From positions 1-32,904 of the forward strand of contig CACJAC010000013.1 in assembly GCA_902591275.1 (NCBI GenBank): 32,904 nt of DNA, written 5' to 3'. Both the position numbers and the translations under genes were made by a program. The stretch comes from an uncultured Prochlorococcus sp. (lineage in GTDB: Bacteria; Cyanobacteriota; Cyanobacteriia; PCC-6307; Cyanobiaceae). The notes below the pieces were generated by a model. It saw only the letters and a program-made list of their open reading frames with translations, searched no databases and was not told the DNA's origin. Shown here one piece after another: positions 15,745 to 21,753 of the stretch (positions are counted from its first letter, which is position 1; every line of letters begins with the position of its first letter).

Positions 15745-16169
15745 TGAATAAAACTAACACTTGGTTAATTACAGTATTTGCTGTTGTTCTTATTTGTGTT
15801 TGCCTTATCGCATATCTAAATTCACAAAAGAAACCATCCTTACTCCGCCCAAAACCTAGTATTGAGAATTTGGAATATAAAGCATTTTTAATCCGTCCAA
15901 AACCTAGTATTGAGGATTTGGAATATAAAGCATTAGATAAGTTAAGGGGAAATGCTGAATTTGCTGCGAATAGAGATTATGCGGACTATGAAAAATTTGG
16001 AAGTATAATTTTTTGCAATACTTCATTCAATAGTCGAATTGAATCAGCAAATTATGCGAAACAAATGGAATTATATATTTCTGGGAAAGAAGCAGATTTA
16101 TCAGATTTGGATACTGCTATAAAAGATTATGAAAACGAAAGATCAAAATGTAGAGACTTTAATCCTTAA
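15744..16169 (+). CDS. Membrane-anchored protein with internal 16-residue duplication
   Basis: 141 residues: an N-terminal TM or signal anchor (about 7-25, WLITVFAVVLICVCLIAYL), then two tandem copies of a 16-residue unit (LLRPKPSIENLEYKAF and LIRPKPSIEDLEYKAL), then a helical charged domain (RGNAEFAANRDYADYEKFG…DLDTAIKDYENERSKC) with two Cys. The duplication is 48 bp at DNA level with few differences, so it is recent. It probably faces the periplasm. No family is recognised. Its ATG overlaps the stop of the preceding MKR mini-ORF, implying translational coupling. Confidence 0.6.
   Translation: MNKTNTWLITVFAVVLICVCLIAYLNSQKKPSLLRPKPSIENLEYKAFLIRPKPSIEDLEYKALDKLRGNAEFAANRDYADYEKFGSIIFCNTSFNSRIESANYAKQMELYISGKEADLSDLDTAIKDYENERSKCRDFNP
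15840..15935 (+). repeat. 48-bp tandem duplication inside a gene
   Basis: Two head-to-tail 48-bp units (15840-15887 and 15888-15935) differing at a handful of bases and keeping frame. It is a recent in-frame expansion. Confidence 0.85.
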
Positions 16170-16270
16170 TAAAATTCTTTACCTATAAAAATAAAGTATA
16201 GAAAACTAAATTTATTTAGAGAATAATCTTATGATTGCTATCTTTAATGTCATAAAACAATTAATTACTA

Positions 16271-16420
16271 ATGAAGGAATTAGAAGAAAATACTATTGAA
16301 CAAATAAGAACTCTCCTTAATTATTTAGAGCAAACAGATCTATTAAAAAACAAAGATATTCTTAAGTGTTTAGATGTAATAGCAAGAGAATATGGTGGGA
16401 AAGTAGTGGATGAGAATTAA
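16271..16420 (+). CDS. 49-residue helical protein
   Basis: MKELEENTIEQIRTLLNYLE followed by QTDLLKNKDILKCLDVIARE and a short tail. It is entirely charged and amphipathic, most likely two short helices, cytoplasmic. The heptad-like Leu/Ile spacing suggests dimerisation or binding to a partner. It ends just before leader-element copy 3. No family is recognised. Confidence 0.5.
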   Translation: MKELEENTIEQIRTLLNYLEQTDLLKNKDILKCLDVIAREYGGKVVDEN

Positions 16421-16431
16421 GATTTATATTA

Positions 16432-16475
16432 ATTGAAAGTCGATCTAAAATTGGAGGAATAAAACCCTCTTTTAT
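16432..16475 (+). promoter_or_regulatory. Repeated promoter/leader element, copy 3
   Basis: ATTGAAAGTCGATCTAAAAT, then TGGAGGAATAAAACCCTCTT and TTAT directly before an ATG at 16476, exactly 44 nt from the first base as in copy 1. The hairpin bases differ from copy 1 (GAGG pairing with CCTC), yet a short G-rich/C-rich stem plus T-run is kept, pointing to conserved structure. Confidence 0.5.
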
Positions 16476-16672
16476 ATGAAGTCAGTTAATTCTTTTTTTG
16501 AAAAAAAATCTTTTTTGGAATAGGTAGATATTTTTGAAACTTAACTGCAGTTGGTGGATTTTTAGCAGTTATTGGAGGCGGAATAATCGTTTTTGATTCA
16601 CCAGTAAAGGAACAGCTTTTTGAAAAGGAAGTAAAGAATTTATTTTTTACAAAAAATTCCATTCGAACCTAA
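16476..16672 (+). pseudogene. Broken small membrane-protein gene
   Basis: An ATG directly behind leader copy 3 begins MKSVNSFFEKKSFLE-stop. About 20 nt later another frame reads NLTAVGGFLAVIGGGIIVFD then SPVKEQLFEKEVKNLFF and stops at 16672. Together they look like one protein of about 65 residues with a charged N-terminus, one TM helix and a charged tail, split by a frameshift plus stop changes. Confidence 0.4.
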
Positions 16673-16777
16673 TTCGAACCTCTAAAGTAGAACTTATAAC
16701 CAGATAAATTTCTTCAGTAAAAAAAGCCAGACTGTATGACTACTAGCTGACTCAAAAAAAATTTTTAAAGAAAAAAA

Positions 16778-16921
16778 TTAAATGATTCCGGGAACAATTT
16801 GACCAGTTGTAATGTATGCTCCAACAAGAGCAATTAAACCAACAAGAGCGAATTTGCCATTTAAATTTTCTGCTCTTATTTTTTGAGGATCAACATTTCT
16901 TGATTGATTTTTATTTTCCAT
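16778..16921 (-). CDS. hli: High-light-inducible protein (47 aa)
   Basis: MENKNQSRNVDPQKIRAENL is a hydrophilic N-terminus, followed by one chlorophyll-binding-type helix (NGKFALVGLIALVGAYITTG) and the C-terminal TGQIVPGI. Hli proteins are single-helix LHC relatives that bind chlorophyll or carotenoid in thylakoids and protect photosystems during stress. In this copy the helix begins N-G-K/R-x-A-x-V/M-G, while the expected E before it is present (RAENLNGKFA). The TGQ-I-PG ending belongs to the multicopy, phage-like class of Prochlorococcus Hlis. The start shares one base with the stop of the next-upstream Hli gene (TAATG), so the two are translationally coupled. Confidence 0.92.
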   Translation of the reverse strand: MENKNQSRNVDPQKIRAENLNGKFALVGLIALVGAYITTGQIVPGII

Positions 16922-17037
16922 TAATAAACACCAGGGATAAGTTGACCGGTTGTTAAATATGTTCCCACTAAGATCATGAAAGCCATCATTGCTGGTCTTC
17001 CAATAGCTCTGTTGAGAATATCTTTATTTGAGTCCAT
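16921..17037 (-). CDS. hli: High-light-inducible protein (38 aa)
   Basis: A very short Hli: MDSNKDILNRAIGRPAMMAF then MILVGTYLTTGQLIPGVY. The helix has N-R-x-I-G-R-P-A-M-M and the TGQLIPG tail. The usual E-x-x-N-G-R-x-A motif is altered to ILNRAIGRPA, so pigment ligands may differ. It is first in a two-gene coupled operon with the 47-residue Hli. Transcripts of this class typically rise under high light, nutrient stress or phage infection (family knowledge, not visible here). It was found by reading short frames. Confidence 0.9.
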   Translation of the reverse strand: MDSNKDILNRAIGRPAMMAFMILVGTYLTTGQLIPGVY

Positions 17038-17197
17038 GATGATTAAGATATATTAATAAAATATTACTAATTGTAAACAAAGTGTGAGAGATGAATGTAT
17101 AAAATGATTCTCTGTTACAGAAGTGTAGCAATTTCAAGGTTTTAAATGGTTTATTTAAAACTAAAAAATAATATTTCTGAAATTACCAAATACAACT

Positions 17198-17335
17198 CTA
17201 CTGTTTTTTAAACATAGCATTTTGATTAGTCAACCAAAATAGAAGAAAAATAAAGAAGGATAATAATGCTCCTGAGAGAATTGAAATAAAGAAGAATTGC
17301 GTCGTTAATTCTGAATCAAAGAAATATAAATACAT
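17198..17335 (-). CDS. 45-residue one-TM protein
   Basis: MYLYFFDSELTTQFFFISIL then SGALLSFFIFLLFWLTNQNA and a basic end. One long hydrophobic helix (about 13-36) with short polar flanks resembles small photosystem-associated subunits. It begins 9 nt after the stop of the PsbN-like gene on the same strand, so they are likely cotranscribed. The family is not recognised. Confidence 0.55.
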   Translation of the reverse strand: MYLYFFDSELTTQFFFISILSGALLSFFIFLLFWLTNQNAMFKKQ

Positions 17336-17344
17336 TTATATTTC

Positions 17345-17560
17345 TCAATGAATATGTTCTGCTTCATTATGATTATGACCATTGTGACCATGCGCAATTC
17401 CTAATTCATGCATCCTTGCATGCTCTTGTATTGTGTCCCTTAATTTATGAGAGGAGGGTCCAACAGTTGTATAAATTCCATAACCTATTGAACCAAAAAG
17501 TAAAAGTCCAACACTGCCAAAAAGTAAAAATAAAGTGGGATCTTTGATTGTTCCTAACAT
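17345..17560 (-). CDS. PsbN-like protein with histidine-rich tail
   Basis: 71 residues: a TM helix (about 8-30, TLFLLFGSVGLLLFGSIGYG) running into GYGIYTTVGPSSHKLRD, which matches the PsbN signature (G-x-G-I-Y-T-x-x-G-P-x-S-x-x-L-R/E-D). PsbN assists photosystem II assembly and is normally about 43-46 residues ending in acidic E/D. Here the C-terminus is longer and His-rich (HARMHELGIAHGHNGHNHNE), with eight His that could bind a metal. It is probably a divergent paralogue, not the housekeeping PsbN. It lies beside two Hli genes and a one-TM gene, a photoprotection-flavoured group. Confidence 0.7.
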   Translation of the reverse strand: MLGTIKDPTLFLLFGSVGLLLFGSIGYGIYTTVGPSSHKLRDTIQEHARMHELGIAHGHNGHNHNEAEHIH

Positions 17561-17912
17561 TTTCTAGAAATAAAATTACTCAAATAAACATAAAGATATT
17601 TAAGAGTTTATTCAAGTTCAAAGTTTATATATTCACGAGGAAAAAAGCATCCTAAAATATAAATAATTAATGATCAATTTGTAATAAAAAAATAAATATT
17701 AATACTAATAATCACAACCATTATATTTTAAAAATATTTATCAAAGTAAGAAATATAACACTTTTAGGTTTTTAACTACTTAAACTCATTGATAATAAAG
17801 AAATTTATATTTTATCTTTGGTTTAACTAAATTTACTATGATTTGTAATATTTGATGTTGATTAAAATTATATCTCTAAACTAATTTGTACTTAATTAAA
17901 TGGTAATGGTAA
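17561..17912. promoter_or_regulatory. AT-rich divergent intergenic region
   Basis: About 350 bp between the minus-strand PsbN-like gene and the plus-strand small-protein operon at 17913. It must hold both promoters. I see no clear operator, hairpin or ORF. Confidence 0.4.
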
Positions 17913-18128
17913 ATGGAAGTATTGCTTTTTGCACTTTTTTTCATTAGCGCACTAGTTTTCTTTATTGCAGGTAAAGATGATTTTGGAAGGACTGAGAGTA
18001 AATTAATAATAAAGGAAGAAGAAAATATCAGAGAAAAGGATAAGGTTGCAGAAGATATAAAGAAAGAGGATAAGGTTGCTGGACATGGAAACATTAAACC
18101 AGCTGTAGGAGTCAAAAAACAATCATAA
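17913..18128 (+). CDS. 71-residue membrane-anchored charged protein
   Basis: An N-terminal TM helix (about 3-20, VLLFALFFISALVFFIAG) is followed by a highly charged tail (KLIIKEEENIREKDKVAEDI) with a near-repeat EKDKVAEDIKK / EDKVAGHG. It is the first of three plus-strand genes at 17913, 18156 and 18308. No family is recognised; the context (Hli, PsbN-like) suggests a thylakoid or stress-related role but does not prove it. Confidence 0.6.
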   Translation: MEVLLFALFFISALVFFIAGKDDFGRTESKLIIKEEENIREKDKVAEDIKKEDKVAGHGNIKPAVGVKKQS

Positions 18129-18155
18129 TAAAAAAATAAATTAACAAAAGTACTT

Positions 18156-18311
18156 ATGATTTATGGTTTTGCCTATCTAGCGATGGTTCTTGCTATTAGT
18201 GCAGGATGGATTTTTCTTGCAGTCTTAAAAAAACCTGATTTTATTGAAAAACCACTTAGTGAAGTTAAGAATAAAATAAGACCTTTTTTAAATCCAAAAG
18301 ACGATAAATGA
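18156..18311 (+). CDS. 51-residue one-TM protein
   Basis: MIYGFAYLAMVLAISAGWIF then LAVLKKPDFIEKPLSEVKNK and IRPFLNPKDDK. One TM helix followed by a basic, proline-containing tail. It starts 27 nt after the previous gene and its TGA overlaps the next ATG (ATGA), so it is translationally coupled to 18308. The gene is too short to be called by many pipelines. Confidence 0.6.
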   Translation: MIYGFAYLAMVLAISAGWIFLAVLKKPDFIEKPLSEVKNKIRPFLNPKDDK

Positions 18312-18736
18312 AATTTTTTCTTATTTCATTTTTTTTAATTGGATTTATCGTAAATATTAATCTAATAAATGGTCAGCCTACATTTGGAGCAATAAATACC
18401 GCGAAAAAAAAAGCCCATAATCATTTAGCAAATAAATATTGTGATTCTTTAGAAAAAAATCTTTTTAAAGGTCTTGATAAAGAGTCAACCTTGAAATATG
18501 AATATTTCTTCTCATCTATTCCTGATAATTACATAAAAGACGAGAATAAATTCTTAGAAATTTTCAAATCTGACGTTAAATCAATCTGTTCATATGATTT
18601 TTCGAAATCTAATGAAAAAGAATTTAAATCTTTTTTAGACAATTATTTTAAAACCAAAAGTAGTACTCCAAAAACTAAAGTTGAAGCGATAAATCCCACA
18701 CCAATTAATCCTGCAATGATTCCGGCATTAAGATAA
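18308..18736 (+). CDS. Secreted protein, unrecognised
   Basis: 142 residues with a signal peptide (about 1-22, MKFFLISFFLIGFIVNINLI, cleavage near NGQ). A mature helical domain follows with two cysteines (KYCDSLEKN and KSICSYDF), which may form a disulfide in the periplasm, and KYEYFFSSIPDNY between them. The last 31 residues (Pro/Asn-rich, …NPTPINPAMIPALR) overlap an oppositely oriented small gene at 18643-18777 and look less conserved in style. The start overlaps the previous stop by 4 bp. No family is recognised. Confidence 0.6.
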   Translation: MKFFLISFFLIGFIVNINLINGQPTFGAINTAKKKAHNHLANKYCDSLEKNLFKGLDKESTLKYEYFFSSIPDNYIKDENKFLEIFKSDVKSICSYDFSKSNEKEFKSFLDNYFKTKSSTPKTKVEAINPTPINPAMIPALR

Positions 18737-18777
18737 ACCTTCACAGTAGCTAATTCTTTTCCTTCTTTTTTAGTCAT
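18643..18777 (-). CDS. 44-residue one-TM protein, antisense overlap
   Basis: MTKKEGKELATVKVYLNAGI then IAGLIGVGFIASTLVFGVLL and VLK. A basic N-terminus and one glycine-rich hydrophobic helix make a convincing small membrane protein. It overlaps the 3' end of the secreted-protein gene at 18308-18736 by 94 bp on the opposite strand. It follows the 38-residue gene at 18784-18900 by 6 nt, which supports a real minus-strand pair. Confidence 0.45.
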   Translation of the reverse strand: MTKKEGKELATVKVYLNAGIIAGLIGVGFIASTLVFGVLLLVLK

Positions 18778-18783
18778 AGTTTT

Positions 18784-18900
18784 TTATCTGAATAAGCACA
18801 TCCAAGCTACCAATGAGAACATCAATAGAGCAAGGCTAAAAATACTTTTACTATTAGCTTTGCCTTTTTTATTAGTCGATTTAAAAGGGATTAGAGCCAT
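18784..18900 (-). CDS. 38-residue one-TM protein
   Basis: MALIPFKSTNKKGKANSKSI then FSLALLMFSLVAWMCLFR. A basic N-terminal half and a C-terminal TM helix, tail-anchored in form. It is the first gene of a minus-strand pair with 18643-18777. No family is known to me; support comes from spacing and composition only. Confidence 0.42.
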   Translation of the reverse strand: MALIPFKSTNKKGKANSKSIFSLALLMFSLVAWMCLFR

Positions 18901-19392
18901 AACACTTAATAAAACAGAATTATTTCATGTTTTTTTTATTTATCAAGAAATTTTTATACGTAAATATGTATTAGTGAAATAGCAATGTTGTCCCAAATTT
19001 TCAATAACTCTCATACTTTCAATATTAGAAATTTCAATGGATAATAAATTTATATCCAAGAATGTTATTATAACTTCATTCGTACTAAATAATTTACCTG
19101 CAATCGTTTGCCACAACTGGAACCTAGCTACTGGCTAATGAAAAGTGAGCTCTTTAGAAACTGCTATTTATCCTATTTACACCCCTTAAATAGGGTAAAT
19201 ATACGCTTTTTGAGAGGGTCATCTGTCTGTTACGCAGGGACTATTAATTTAAAAATTAAAGCTATAAATTGATTCTTTATGAACAAGGATTTTTTAAAGT
19301 GCAGAATTAAGTGCAAAATAAAAATTCTATTTAGCTTTAATTAAAGTATTTATAAATTAGATTTTTACACCAAAATAAATATCAAAGATTAC
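18901..19392. other. Intergenic DNA with one hairpin and a tRNA-like arm
   Basis: There is no credible gene in this interval. At 19170-19196, ATCCTATTT and AAATAGGGT pair (9 bp, one G-U) around a 9-nt loop. At 19222-19238, TCTGT-CTGTTAC-GCAGG has the form of a tRNA anticodon arm with GTT (Asn) in the right place, but no acceptor, D or T arm could be assembled around it. Confidence 0.35.
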
Positions 19393-19509
19393 TTGGCCAG
19401 ACGCGAGGCAAAATTTGATAAAGAATATTCAGAAGAAAGACAAAAACTTAGAAAATTTATAAGAGAAGATGATCGGAAAACAAAAGCTCAAGATGGTTTT
19501 ATTGATTGA
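19393..19509 (+). CDS. Small highly charged ORF or fragment
   Basis: A 38-codon frame from TTG: LARREAKFDKEYSEERQKLR then KFIREDDRKTKAQDGFID. The frame is open further upstream (INIKDY) without a usual start, so this may be the tail of a lost gene. Rich in Lys/Arg/Glu, helical. It lies about 30 nt before leader-element copy 4. Confidence 0.3.
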   Translation: MARREAKFDKEYSEERQKLRKFIREDDRKTKAQDGFID

Positions 19510-19540
19510 GGATATTTATAAAATGCCGCTGAGGTTTTTT

Positions 19541-19590
19541 ATTGACATTCGATATAAATAAGGGGTAATTAGCTCCTTTATTTTTTTTTA
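19541..19590 (+). promoter_or_regulatory. Repeated leader element, copy 4, with terminator-like hairpin
   Basis: ATTGACATTCGATATAAAT then AAGGGGTAATTAGCTCCTTT and ATTTTTTTTT. AAGGGG/CTCCTT form the same stem as copy 1, followed by a longer T-run, so this copy looks like a functional intrinsic terminator. No start codon follows at 44 nt. It stands about 180 bp upstream of the siderophore-uptake cluster. Confidence 0.5.
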
Positions 19591-19770
19591 AAGATACAAA
19601 GACCATAAGATAATGAATACTTTTCATTATTAAATTTTTTTATGAATTGTTTTATAAATTTCAAAGGTAGCTATTTATCAACTATAAAAGAAAGTATCAA
19701 AATTAATCATATGATTGTCTAATTTGAACTTGAATTTTTTTTAAATTAAAGAATAATTACTAATAAATAA

Positions 19771-20785
19771 ATGAGGCAGAAAAATAAAATTCCAAAAAAT
19801 AAAATTTTTATTTTTTTTACTAATTCTTGTATTCCTTTTAATAGCAGTTTCCATATTGTCTTTATCTAAAGGCTCAGTTCTTATTGATAAGAAAGATATT
19901 TGGCTTGCAATTTTTCAAAAAGGTGAAGAGCTTAATCAAACAATAATTTGGGAGCTTAGATTGCCTCGGTTAATAGCATCTCTATTAGTTGGATCATCTT
20001 TGGGAATGTCAGGAGCACTTTTACAAGGGATGCTTAAGAATGGTTTAGCAAGTCCATATTTGTTAGGCATATCTGCTGGTTCTGGTTTGGTAATAGTGAT
20101 ATTTATAACATTTGGGCTTTCTCAATTATTTATTCCAATAGCTGCATGGTCTGGGGCTATTTTTACTACCTTATTAGTCTTTATACTTGCAAAAAGTGCA
20201 AACAAAATATCTATAGAAAGGTTGATTTTAGGAGGTGTTGCAATAAGCAGTTTATTTGGAGCAATTCAAGCAACCTTATTATTACAAGCTGAAGATGGAA
20301 GAATACAAGCAGCTTTAACTTGGCTTATTGGAAGCTTAAATGCAAGAGGATGGAATGAAATAAGAATTACTTGGATACCAATATTACTAGCATTAACAAT
20401 AAGTATTATGCTTGCAAGGCAATTGAATTTATTATCTTTAGGGGAGGAATTATCAATGAGCCTTGGTAATTCTCTATTTAGATCACGATGTATTATTGGA
20501 GCTGTTGCCACATTATTAGCAGCAAGTGCAGTATCCATTGGAGGGTTAATAGGTTTTATTGGATTAATAGTCCCACATTTTTCAAGATTATTAATTGGTA
20601 ATGATTATAAATATGTGCTTCCTTTCTCAGCCTTAATAGGAGGGTTGACTTTAAGTACAGCAGATTTAATAGCAAGATCAGGACCAATCGAAGTCCCTGT
20701 TGGTATAGTTACCTCTCTTTTAGGTGCTCCAATTTTTATAACTATTCTCTACAGAAGATCATCAAAAAAAATCGGGATGAATTAA
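19771..20785 (+). CDS. Fe3+-siderophore ABC permease (FecCD type) with poly-T frameshift
   Basis: Inner-membrane permease of the BtuC/FecCD family moving siderophore-iron (or another corrin or heme-like ligand) from the periplasm. The clear frame (TTG 19856 to 20785, 309 residues) has family motifs WELRLPRLIASLLVGSSLGM, GALLQGMLKNGLASPYLLGI (with SAGSG) and GFIGLIVPHFSRLLIGND, but lacks TM1. The missing part, FLLILVFLLIAVSILSLS, is encoded directly upstream. An ATG at 19771 starts MRQKNKIPKNKIFIF in a frame that joins it only if one T is removed from the T8 run at 19811-19818. The joined protein is about 337 residues, the normal size. The tract may be a sequencing error, a phase-variable switch or a site of slippage. 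The stop overlaps the ATPase start by one base. Confidence 0.85.
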
Positions 20786-21561
20786 TGGAATTAATATTAA
20801 AAGATTTCTCAACAGGATATTCGAAAAATAAGGTTATTAATAAAATAAATTTTAAACTAAAACATAATGAATGGATTGGAATAATTGGAGCTAATGGTTC
20901 TGGAAAATCTACATTATTAAAGGGTGTTTTAAAATTTATTCCTAGACTATATGGAGATGTTTATTTTGAAGATATTCCTATAAAAAATTACTCAAGAAAT
21001 CAACTTTCTAGGAAAATAGCTTACCTCCCTCAGAAACTGAATAATAATTTAAATATTTCAGTTAAAGATCTTATATCTCTTGGAAGATCACCCTATAAAA
21101 ACTTTTGGAATTTTGATTTAAATCAAAAAGATTTGAAAATTATTGATGAAGCAATTCAAATTATGAATCTAGATGAATTAAAAAATAAATTGATAAATGA
21201 ATTATCAGGAGGGCAATCTCAAAGAGCTTTTTTAGCTATGACTATTGCTCAAAATACCAATATTCTTTTACTGGATGAACCCACTACTTTTCTAGATATT
21301 AATTATCAAATTAAGTTTTTAGAATCACTAAAAAATCTTATACAAATAAAGAAACTTTCCATAATCACAGTACTTCATGATATTAATTTGGCAGCAAGAT
21401 TTTGTGATCGTATAGCTATTTTAAAAGACGGAAAATTAATAGATATAAATACTCCTGAAAAAGTTTTAAATAAAAAAAATTTTATGAAAGGATTCGAAAT
21501 TGATTCTCATATTATTGATACCCCCGTGGGTATACAAATATTTCCTGTTAGTAAAACATGA
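20785..21561 (+). CDS. Fe3+-siderophore ABC transporter ATPase (FecE type)
   Basis: 258 residues, a complete nucleotide-binding subunit: Walker A GANGSGKST (35-43), Q-loop in AYLPQKL (79-85), signature LSGGQSQRA (140-148), Walker B ILLLDEPT (160-167) and switch His in VLHDINLAARF. The spacing and the LGRSPYKNFW segment are typical of the iron-complex/B12 importer class. It powers the permease encoded just upstream, with a TAATG overlap, so the two are coupled. The binding protein of the same system lies two genes downstream. ATPase subunits do not reveal the ligand; the TonB-dependent receptor in between supports an iron-siderophore. Confidence 0.92.
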   Translation: MELILKDFSTGYSKNKVINKINFKLKHNEWIGIIGANGSGKSTLLKGVLKFIPRLYGDVYFEDIPIKNYSRNQLSRKIAYLPQKLNNNLNISVKDLISLGRSPYKNFWNFDLNQKDLKIIDEAIQIMNLDELKNKLINELSGGQSQRAFLAMTIAQNTNILLLDEPTTFLDINYQIKFLESLKNLIQIKKLSIITVLHDINLAARFCDRIAILKDGKLIDINTPEKVLNKKNFMKGFEIDSHIIDTPVGIQIFPVSKT

Positions 21562-21660
21562 CATTGATTTTTATCAAAAAAATAGAATTGAGAGCGATAT
21601 TACAATTGATACATTTTTATATTTAAGAATTAGCTATCTAATATGACATTTATAAGAAAT

Positions 21661-21674
21661 GTATTAATTAATAC
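21661..21674. promoter_or_regulatory. Perfect palindrome upstream of the TonB-dependent receptor
   Basis: GTATTAATTAATAC, a 14-bp perfect palindrome about 80 bp before the receptor start. It is preceded by another inverted pair, ACATTT-N5-AAATGT (21646-21662). A near-identical site lies at 10390-10403. It is a candidate metal-responsive operator (Fur-type sites in cyanobacteria are AT-rich palindromes), though it does not match a classic Fur box closely. Confidence 0.35.
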
Positions 21675-21709
21675 TTTTATCTATAAATAAAATTACAAGT
21701 TTTAAAGGC

Positions 21710-21728
21710 GTTTTTTTTGAAAAAAAAC
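21710..21728. terminator. T8-G-A8 hairpin
   Basis: GTTTTTTTTGAAAAAAAAC is a 19-nt palindrome with a one-base centre between the ATPase gene and the receptor gene. Such a sequence can terminate weakly in either direction or act as a bent or slippery spacer. Confidence 0.3.
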
Positions 21729-21753
21729 AATACTGAAAACATAACTTCAACGT

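Noticed and set aside
16655-16685. ATTCGAACCT repeated twice, resembling tRNA T-loop sequence (GATTCGAACC on the minus strand)
   Set aside because: I could not fold any adjoining arm, and part of it is explained as the end of the broken membrane-protein frame. Too short to call a tRNA remnant.
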